NCBI RefSeq assembly: GCF_001411555.2
Contig: NC_049905.1
Coordinates: forward strand, 5,518,001-5,582,000
Source: Juglans regia
Taxonomy: Eukaryota; Streptophyta; Magnoliopsida; Fagales; Juglandaceae
Length of the DNA stretch: 64,000 nucleotides
Reading direction: 5' to 3'
Shown: positions 38,891-48,200 of the stretch, in pieces
Layout of the letters: each line of letters opens with the position of its first letter
Numbering within the stretch: the stretch's first letter is position 1
The notes under the pieces: generated by a model
The model's input: only the letters and a program-made list of their open reading frames with translations
Database searches by the model: none
Told to the model about the DNA's origin: nothing
Translations under genes and position numbers: made by a program

Positions 38891-39073
38891 AAAGAGAAAA
38901 ATTCTAGACATAAGCTCCACACCCTACACATCATTTAAAAACATATAATTTTACATTTTTATCCTCATATTTCATATTGAATTGAAGAATGAAATATAAG
39001 AATAAAAAAATAAAATCATATGTTTTTAAGTGGTGTGTAAGAATGTGAGACTTCTATATAGCATAACTCTTTA
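38891..39073. mobile_element. MITE with long inverted arms
   Basis: The left arm (AAAGAGAAAAATTCTAGACA … TTTAAAAACATATAATTTTA) and the inverse of the right arm (AAAGAGTTATGCTATATAGA … CTTAAAAACATATGATTTTA) match imperfectly over about 75 bases. The whole 183-bp element could fold as one hairpin. Non-coding. Confidence 0.75.
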
Positions 39074-39769
39074 AAGAATCTAAGCGACTTTCTAGAAAGG
39101 TGTGACGTTTGTCCCAACAATTTGTATCATCAAGATGACAGCATTTGTAAAGATCTTTCGGGAATGATGATAAGAAGTAGTTCATGTGGTGCGAACCAAG
39201 TAATTGTAATATTAACACGACAATGAAAAATGGTAAGGCCGTGACATAATATCATTTGATCTGCATGCATTTTTGCAAACAGTTAATTAGTTCCTCTAAA
39301 CAACATCAACATCATAGTGAAACGTGGGGAATGCGATTGATTTAATAACGTATATTATATTCTTTGAAGATGATAAAAAAAAAAAAACACACAAAAACTT
39401 GTAGATTTTGTTCCATAATCTTGTGAACGAGTTAATCATTTTGTGTAAATATTATGAGTTATTTTATTTTCAAGTCAGTATGTAAAGTACACCATCTATA
39501 TCGTTAAAATTGTAAGATTTGATTTATAAAATTTAAATTTTAAAAATTATCTTCTAAATTAAATTATGTCACGTAATGTATGGTGTATAAATATTTAAAA
39601 AGTAGCACTCAAACATTACAATTTACACATAAAATTAGAACAGTAACAAAGGATAGGCACTTGCATGGTGAAGCGGGAGAGAGATTGAGTACTGCAAGGC
39701 GACACGGGCAACCTTGCCTGCACGTAGAAATCCCAGCGTGATGTAAGGGTGAGGAGGGGGGAATACAAC

Positions 39770-40215
39770 AGAAACGACTTTTTGTGTCGAATGAAATCGC
39801 CGGGAAAATACCAAAAAAATTACAAATAATTAATTATGTCTAAATCTAATTCCCGCAAAAGTGGACGCAACTGAGTGTCTCAAAATGTTTATGGTGGCAA
39901 AACTAGTGTGGGACACAAATAACTCTAATATTTGCAGCGAATTCTATCGCCACAAGCATGTTTCAATTTAAACACAAAAGAGTGAGTCGATTGTAAAATG
40001 GTAAAAGGAAAATTCAATTGCGGCAATATGTTTGTGCCGCAATTGAAAAATATCGCCATAAAAAGAGATTATTCCCAAGCTATTTTTAGTGTCGCGAATA
40101 GATATCACTGCAAGTATTTAATATTTGTGGCGAGAAAGATATTTACAAATGTGCTATTCTTGTGATGTAAAAAGACCAACTATGCGGTCAAGAAATATAT
40201 TTGTGACTAACTAGT
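39770..40215. mobile_element. CACTA-like non-coding remnant
   Basis: Repeated GTCGC/TGGCGA/GCCGCAA words in an AT-rich background and an end-like CTATTCTTGTGATG near 40151-40165 resemble CACTA subterminal DNA. It contains a perfect 13-bp inverted repeat with an 8-nt loop, TTCAATTGCGGCA (40013-40025) and TGCCGCAATTGAA (40034-40046). Boundaries are uncertain. Confidence 0.4.
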
Positions 40216-40454
40216 AGTGTCGCAAATATAAACAATTTGCTAGGAAAAATTTATTGTCAACTCTGAAACTATTGTAACAAAATATGTAAAAAAAAAAACT
40301 TAGAAAATAAAGCGACTTGATTTGGTATATAAGATTACATAGTTAAATTTATTGTAAAGATTTAACGGATGATATAAAATCATATCAATTTATAAATTTA
40401 ATTTTATAAAACCTACATGTGGTTAATGTATTTCTCTTAGAACATAGCACTATC

Positions 40455-41151
40455 GCTACATATAGGGGTGTAAATTTAAATCGGGAAACTGGAAAATTGA
40501 CCGGACCAAATTGGACCGGTTAGTTCGATTTTGAACCGGTTCGGTCTGGAACTAGTTCCTATTTTATGAAAACTGGCCGGATCCGATCCGGTTTCGATTC
40601 AGGGATCGGACCAGACCGGTTGGAAAAAATATATATAAATTAAATTTATATATTATACAAAATATTTATATATATAATATATAATTATATATTAAATTTT
40701 TATATATAATATATATAATTATATATAATTTCATATTATAATTTATAAATTATAACATAAAATGTTAATTTTAAATATGAACATTTGTAATTTGTTATTT
40801 CATATGTTATTAATATAATTATATATAAGATAATGTTGTTATAACTTATCAAATAAAAGTTTAATCTTAAAGATGAAAATTTAATTGATCATATGCTTTA
40901 AACATAATATATATATTAAATTATTAATAACAGTTTATCATAAGAAGTAACACTTTATTATATATTTTTTACATTTAAAAAAAATTAGAAAATCGGACTA
41001 GACCGGACCGGAAACTGGTAAAACCAGAAGTACCGGTTTAGGAAGGTAATCGGAATGTAATTAGTTTTGAAAAATACAAAACCAATACATATTGATTCGA
41101 TCTTAAATTTTATTCAAAATTGAACCGGACCGATTGCGCCCTAACTACATA
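40455..41151. mobile_element. hAT-type non-autonomous element next to the HEMK2 promoter
   Basis: Spans about 40463-41143. It starts TAGGGGTGTAAAT and ends with the inverse of TAGGGCGCAAT. Flanking GCTACATA (40455-40462) and ACTACATA (41144-41151) form an 8-bp duplication with one mismatch, as in hAT elements. GGACCGGTT-rich subterminal blocks surround a very AT-rich core. It ends about 140 bases before the probable HEMK2 leader exon. Confidence 0.7.
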
Positions 41152-41279
41152 CGTGCTATTATAAACACCAACATAACACGTATAAACGGGTACATAGCTT
41201 TTATATCTACTCGGCTACGAACTGATCTAGCACCGACCGTTCCCATCCATTTCCCTGCCGTGCTTCCCGAATTCCGCAT

Positions 41280-41505
41280 TTCTAACATAAAAGCGACTTG
41301 CGCCGCAAGGCACAAACAACTCAGCGACCACGCAAAACATACGGGCGTAGCAGAGTCGCGGGCTCTCTCTCTCCCTCTCGCGCGCTTGCGCCCTTGCGAA
41401 GAGTAGATGGAACTGGGAAGGCTTCCCATCTCAGTGTGAGAGGCAAACTGGTATCGGCAGGCTATGCCACTCTTTCTTCTCTCTCGTCTTCCCAGCTTGT
41501 TCGAG
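41280..41505 (+). other. Probable 5' leader exon of HEMK2
   Basis: GC-richer, CT-rich sequence ends in a good donor, GTTCGAG/GTACC at 41505. The matching acceptor is TCATTTCAG/GTCC at 43037. The intron would be 41506-43037. The upstream start is a guess from composition. The 168-codon minus-strand frame over this exon is an accidental antisense frame. Confidence 0.5.
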
Positions 41506-43049
41506 GTACCCCACCATTCACATCTTCCTTGATTTTCATGCCTTTGCAAGTAGAAAATTTGGTCATGTTGTTCACTCCACTGAATTTGAATCGGAACTGT
41601 TTTTGTTATAATTTTAGTCGTCTTTGCGCTCATATAGATGCACCTCGCCAAGCGTTCGATTTAATTACTCATTGAGTTTCTTGATGGAAGTTTTGCTTCT
41701 TGGTTCTACGTCTGATCATGATAGATTGCCATGATTTCTCCTATCATTGATAGTCTTTAAATCTTTTATATTACGATTCTTGTTGTCTTGTTACTTCAGT
41801 TAATGTGATCGATTCACATTGAATAATGTGGTTTTCAAAACTTGTTAGATTGAAGTATTCTAACAAACAATTCCAGTTCCACTATCTTGTTGGCCACTAG
41901 ACTGCCTCCATCCAAGCCAAAAAACACTCTTTGCCTGGTTATTGTTCGAATAAGAAATGTAATTTCTCATATGGAATTTCATTAGTAATCTATTAAATCA
42001 CAATGGTCTTTGCTTAGCTTTCGTCTGTATATGAGTGCAGGCTGATTTTTCCCTCCGACCCTTTACTAATGAGAGAAATCCCTTGCCATGATTTATTGCT
42101 CTTCAATTCTTTTTCCTCTCAAACTCCTCCACTAAACCAGCTACGTTTTAAATCTTTTGATTGGTGATGTATAATATTTCCTTGTAAGGAATGGACCTGA
42201 ATTGTCATTTTAAGTAATGAACTCAAATGTTGACTTCTCTGGTTGACATTAGATCCATAAAAACTGAAGGGTCTGAAGTCTGAACAAGGAAAAATATTTG
42301 GAGTGGAGCAATTTGAAATGCAAACGTTTTGAAGAGATCGCCACTTTTTGGAAAATCTGGTCTGTGTGCGTGCGTGCGTGCGCGCGCATGTGTTTCCTTT
42401 GTTCTCCTCATTTGACTAAATACATATTGATATGTTAATTTGTGTCATACATAAAAGCCTATAAACTGACAAGTGACAAGATATATGTACTTCACAGAAA
42501 AGTCAGATAAATTTGTCATGATCCTTGTGCTTATGTAAACATCGTTTGAGAACTCTACGGGTAAACGGCAATTTATGACTCAAGTAAAAAGTATGGTTTG
42601 CAAGTAACAATGCCTGGAAACTTTCTTTTCTAATTCTTGTTCAATATGTCTCCGTTAGTCTGTGTTGATTGCTATATTGGCTTCGTTAAAGTTTGTTTTC
42701 AATAGATTGCAAATGATGTCAGCACCCTATATGATTTGAATTTGCATTCTATTGGGAATTGTCACACTCAAGTATCTGTAGCTTTTGGCTTATGATAAAG
42801 CTAATATTTGGGTTTCCTCATGATATTGAACGTGACAACCTAGAGCTGGAGTCAACATAAACCTCTTTCCAAAGGAAGATAAACAACGGAACAATAAGAG
42901 GCAACCAAATCTCTGGCATAAACATAAAATTTTCAGTGTAAACCTTGGAAAACCAGTTCTCGGTACTTCATTTATTTTTCTTTTTTCCTGTTTTATCGGT
43001 CTATTGAGCGCTCTTGCAAACTTTTCCGTCATTTCAGGTCCTTTACAAG

Positions 43050-43814
43050 ATGTCCTTCAAGATGGCCCAAATCAGCCTTGTGAGTAGACATAGGGAGGTT
43101 TATGAACCATGTGACGATTCATTTGCACTGGTTGATGCACTTCTCGCCGATAGAAATAACCTGTTAGAGCATCATCCAACATTGTGCATGGAAGTGGGTT
43201 GTGGTAGTGGGTATATCATCACCTCTTTAGCTCTCATGTTGGGACAGAAGGCTGCTGGAGTTCACTATATTGCTACTGATGTCAATCCTCATGCAGTGAG
43301 AGTTACCAATGAGACCCTAGAAGCACATGGTGTTCATGCAGAGTTGCTAGCCACTGACATTGCATCAGGATTGGAGATGCGTTTAGCAGGATTGGTTGAT
43401 GTAATGGTTGTGAACCCACCATATGTGCCAACACCCCAAGATGAAGTGGGTCGTGAAGGAATTGCCTCTGCTTGGGCAGGTGGGGAGAATGGCCGGAGAG
43501 TTATTGATAAGATATTGCCAATAGCTGACAATCTATTGTCAGATAAGGGCTGGTTGTACATGGTCATGCTTACGGCTAACAATCCCTCAGAGATATGCCT
43601 TCAAATGAGAGAGAAGGGATACGCTGCTAGAATTGTCATCCAGAGATCAACAGAAGAAGAGTCTCTCCATGTCATCAAATTCTGGCGGGAGTTCAATACT
43701 CAAAGTAGGTCAAAGGAAATGATGACAGCAAACAAAACAGTTCCTGCAAGAGTCATGCAGGAATCTCTAGTCTCACAGTTTCCTAAATCTGACATTTTTA
43801 GCCATGGTAGCTGA
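43050..43814 (+). CDS. HEMK2: HEMK2/N6AMT1-type protein-glutamine N-methyltransferase
   Basis: Class I SAM-dependent methyltransferase. In eukaryotes this family methylates the GGQ glutamine of release factor eRF1, with a TRM112-type partner, in the cytosol. The protein is 254 residues and intronless within the coding part. Motif I EVGCGSG is near residue 48-54, an acidic TDVNPHA near 76, and the catalytic NPPY at 122-125 (VVNPPYVPTP). Conserved REVYEPCDDSFALVDAL lies in the N-terminal cap. I chose the ATG at 43050 (MSFKMAQISLV); the second ATG, four codons on, is possible. In-frame codons before it are intron or leader. The C-terminal 30 residues are polar and probably disordered. A likely AATAAA is at 43918-43923. 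Confidence 0.95.
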   Translation: MSFKMAQISLVSRHREVYEPCDDSFALVDALLADRNNLLEHHPTLCMEVGCGSGYIITSLALMLGQKAAGVHYIATDVNPHAVRVTNETLEAHGVHAELLATDIASGLEMRLAGLVDVMVVNPPYVPTPQDEVGREGIASAWAGGENGRRVIDKILPIADNLLSDKGWLYMVMLTANNPSEICLQMREKGYAARIVIQRSTEEESLHVIKFWREFNTQSRSKEMMTANKTVPARVMQESLVSQFPKSDIFSHGS

Positions 43815-43917
43815 TAAAGGTGAAGGTAAAATAAGTGTGTAACATCTTTGACCTCAGCTACATTATATTTCTTTTTAATTTATATTATAATCTGGATTAC
43901 TCAGTCAACATTAAAGA

Positions 43918-43923
43918 AATAAA
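43918..43923 (+). terminator. Polyadenylation signal AATAAA of HEMK2
   Basis: AATAAA 104 bases after the stop codon in a T/A-rich 3' leader. Motif only. Confidence 0.45.
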
Positions 43924-44099
43924 ATCCGGTTTAGGATGATGGGAGGGAAAGCAATTTGCCCTGGAGCCTTCGTTTTAAAGCATTATGAGTACCGAAATGC
44001 CTTGGTTTGATTAGCTAGAGATGGAAGTCACTCTCAGACTGATCGTGTCTTGAAGACTGTAAAGTGTAAAATGTAAATATATTCATTATTTTCCCCTTC

Positions 44100-44448
44100 T
44101 TAGGCTTCGGTTGGTTATTGATCTCAACTAAGTTCAGTTGAACTCAATCTAATTTTAAACTAAGTCTAATATCAAAACACTCAACTCTCAAATTACTAAA
44201 TTTATCTCAACTCAAAACATTCTTACACATGAAATTCACAACCTTTTCAACTTAAAACATCTTTATACGTAAGATCTATAACCTTTTTCAATTTCTCATA
44301 AAAAGTACTAAACTCATCTTAACATTCAAACATACTTTCAACTCAATTTAGATGGATCTCAGATAATTCTATTTACTATTCAACTTCCTACTATTCATAA
44401 AGAATCCAACTCAGTTGAACTCAATTTAACATCTAAACACTGCCTTAG
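44100..44448. mobile_element. MITE with GTTGAACTCAA inverted ends
   Basis: The left end (TAGGCTTCGGTTGGTTATTG … AAGTTCAGTTGAACTCAA) is an imperfect inverse of the right end (… CAACTCAGTTGAACTCAATT … CACTGCCTTAG). The interior repeats CTCAACTC and CATTC words. CTTA-like sequence borders both sides. About 350 bp, non-coding, between HEMK2 and the next gene. Confidence 0.65.
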
Positions 44449-45110
44449 TTATTCATTTTTTAAAAAAGAAAAGGTTATATACATCAGTTTTTTTTTTTAA
44501 ATTTTTTATTTAAATTTTTTTTACATCATTAAGCACGGATTTTTGGGACTTCATGAATATTGTAAAATGTATACTTCCTTTATCTTTTTTCTTTATTTAC
44601 CTTATTTGATCTATTCTCTGATTTTTAAAAATATATTTTACGAAGTTTTTTTATGCCAATTACTTAAATAAAAATATATATATGTATATTTTTAGAAGAG
44701 AACGTAATTCTAATTTTATTAATTAACTCTTGCTTGTGCCATAGAATACCTTTTTCTAGTATAGAGCTTAGGGGATACAAAGAAATATTTAAATATGTTA
44801 AATAAATTTATATAATTCAAGATAATAAAATATTTATGAAAAACAATATTTTCTTATATGGGCTAAAGAAGCCCAAATGTCCTGCCTATATCTACACAAT
44901 CACCATGTAGATTGTTGAAGAGGTGTGGGCCATCAGGCCCAATGACAAAGACACCGACGAGGCGAGAGTTTGGTAAGATGGGTACGCCATCATTGGGCTG
45001 GCTGGCGGAAGTTGAGAGATCAGAGCCAGATGGGTAGTGGGTACGCTATTCGTCGGCGTTGACGTCTCGCTCCTCTGAGACACGGAGAAGGAGAGCGCCC
45101 ACGGGAATAG
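44449..45110. other. Intergenic DNA and promoter of the coiled-coil gene
   Basis: AT-rich to about 44880, then GC-richer. The minus-strand frame at 44892-45083 has no domain. The GC-richer part is likely the promoter and start of the leader of the following gene. Confidence 0.45.
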
Positions 45111-45113
45111 GCA

Positions 45114-45114
45114 G

Positions 45115-45143
<29 letters not shown>
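45114..45143. repeat. (GAA)n microsatellite in the leader
   Basis: An AGA/GAA triplet run of about nine units, roughly 105 bases before the start codon of the coiled-coil gene. Confidence 0.9.
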
Positions 45144-45145
<2 letters not shown>

Positions 45146-45247
45146 TTGAGCAAAAGGAACTGGAAGTTGTTATTTTGTGTATAGAAGAAGCGAAGAGCCA
45201 AGAGCGGGGAGCCGGAGGGGGTTTGAAGTTTGAATCAGATCATACGA

Positions 45248-48200
45248 ATGGCGTATAGAAGGAGGCAGCAGGGAATGGTATCTAGGCATTCGACCGTTGC
45301 ATTAGATGCGGATGATGATGAAGATGAAGCAGAAGAAGAAGATGGAGAAGAGGAAGCAAAACGAGGAATTCACAAGCCTCAGCCTCATCGCGACTCCTCA
45401 TCACTCGTCGCCAAGGCAATTAGAGCATCTTCCGCCTACCGCGACACTTCTCTCTCCTCTGCTTATGGGCACTCTTCCCGCTCTCCCAACCCAACACCCG
45501 CATCTCCTTCTCGTTCTGCCCCCGTCGCTCTCCAGGTTCTTTTCTTTCCTCTCCTCTTTTCTATATTGCTCGTCATACTGAAGTGTTGGAACGGAACTGG
45601 AGTTGGTTTCTTTGTGTCATATTTTTAGATGCTTTGATTTGTTTAGCAAACAATGAAGATCTAGTTCTGCCACTTCATTTGTACACGTCTTAGCTCTTTG
45701 CTATGAGTCCGCAGATTCAAGTACCCATTTGCCATATAGATATTTCGAATACCTTACGATCACTCCCGTCCTCTTTCAATTACGCTTTCTAATATGCAGT
45801 AAAGTTGCCCTTTTAGTCATTTTGAGCTCCATCGAAGTTTCCCTCCATGTCAAATTGATGAGTGCGTGTTTTTTTTTTCTTTTGCCAATACAGGATTCAC
45901 AATCATATGAATATACATCAATCAAAAGTTTGAACGAACCCAAACATGGATTTTGGGGTGTTCTGGCTAGAAAAGCTAAAGCAATTCTTGATGATGATAG
46001 CGTACCCCAACAAATTCACACACCTGAAAGTACGAGGCCACACATGCCTGGTAGAGCAACAATGGACAAGGTGAGAATTCAAGACTGTACGTCAAAATAT
46101 TGTTAACAATAAAATTAATAGAAATATATATTTCTATATATATATATATATGTATATAGATCTCTGTTTGTCTGATGACCTGTAATATGCGATTTTTTAT
46201 TTGTGTTCTATTTGCAGTACCAAAATCCCATTCACTCAGATGAGAGGCGTCAAAACATGGAAAGCCCTAAACTACAAAAGGGGTTGGGTGCCATTGCATC
46301 TTCTCTTAATCACATTGGTGGCACCATTGGTAGTGCTTTAGAGGTTAGCTTCCGAAGGAACTCTCCAAATGCTATTGAGTTTTCAGTGGCTTTATCTTTT
46401 GCTCACAATGGTGAAATTAACTGTTATAATTTTTCTAATATGTTTTGCATTTTTATATATATGTTTACCCCGAGATACTCTACAGTTTTTTTTTAGGAAG
46501 AGGGATGGAACTCCCAATTTTATTAATAGCCTTCACTTTCGATGGATGAATACCATGTACAAAGAAATAACTTGGGGGTTACAAAATCCCAAACCAAGTT
46601 CTAAAAAATTGATACCATACTATCAATCTATACAAAACTTTAAAATGAAAGCTATATACACAGTACACTCCTGTGCTAAACAAAACTTATGAGAAAAGCT
46701 ACATTTACAACTATAGTCCAAAACACACAAATGTAAACTATTAGTAGCAGCAGTTTAAAAACAAGGCGCATACAAAATATTAAAAACTAAAATCTATGTC
46801 TAAATTTTGGCAACCTGTCAAATCCAATTTTAAATATCCCCATGCTAATCTAGGTAAGAAAGAAGACAAGAAAAAAACTTCAGACAAACCTTTTGAACCT
46901 GCTTTAGCTAATTGATCAGCAACCGAATTACCTTCTCTATAGATGTGCAAGGACAAAGATAAAGATAGACCAAATGCAATTATATCATCCCAAATTTCTA
47001 AGAACTTCCAAGATGGAGAAGTGACATAATTAAACCAACGTACCAACTCTGCAGAATCAGATTCAAAATTAACATCAGTAAACCCAAGCTGCAAACAATA
47101 TAACAAACCATGCTTCAATGCCATTACTTCAGCAAATATATTTGATTCCTTTCCTAAGTGAAGAGAGAAACCAAAAACAAAACTTCCACCATCATCTCTC
47201 AAAACTCCTCCACAACCAGCAAATCCTGGATTCCCAAGAGATGAGCCATCAATATTAAACTTCATTTTTTTAACCGGGGGAAGCCTCCAATGCACTAACA
47301 CGGGCTTTTTTTTTACTTGTAATTGTTGTAATTGGAAAGTCAGCAAAGAGCAAGAATCCTGGACTCTTAGTACCTTTTTTGGTTTTAACCAACCATTAAA
47401 ATCATGTAACCAATGATTCTTAACATGATTTAAATCGTGTTAGCCAGTGTTCTCAATCTACGACAGCTGGCTAACACGTTGGGATGTACAATAGCCTCAC
47501 TTCCTATGACTTACCTCGGCCTTCCGTTGGGGGCTACTTCGAGAGCGTCTTCTATATGGGACACGGTGGTTGAGAAAGTAGAGTGGAGATTGGCGGGATG
47601 GAAAATGATGTATTTGTCAAAAGGTGGTAGGATTACGTTGATTAAAAGTATTTTATCTAACCTACCAACTTATTTTTTATCCTTGTTTTCTATACCTGCA
47701 AGTGTGGTGATTCGAATTGAGAAACTCCAATGTGATTTCTTGTGGAGTGGAGTGAGGGAGGAGTTCAAGTTTCACCTAGTCAAGTGGGAGACGATATGCT
47801 ACCTTATTTCTAATGGTGGTTTGGGCATCAAAAGTATGAGGATCTTTAATCGGGCGTTACTTGACAAGTGGTTGTGGAGATATCATAAGGAACTAGAAGC
47901 CCTGTGGAAATTGGTGATTGAGAGCAAATATGGATAATGGAGATTTTTTTTTGGGGATAGTTCTTTAAAGAAGTAAGGGGGCGTATGGAGTGGGTTTTTG
48001 GAAACACATTCGAAGAGGATGAGAGGTCTTGAGTAGACACACTAGACTTCTTCTGGGTGAGGGCTCAAGGATTAAATTCTAGAGAGATATTTGGTGCAGT
48101 AATAGTACTTTACAAGAGATATTCCCTTCACTGTTCAATATTGCTAGTGCTAAAGATGTATCAATGGAGAAGGTTATGGAGATATCCGGGGGGCGGATCC

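Noticed and set aside
41145..41651. 168-codon minus-strand frame
   Set aside because: It runs antisense through a hAT-element edge and the HEMK2 leader, with no recognisable domain; probably chance.
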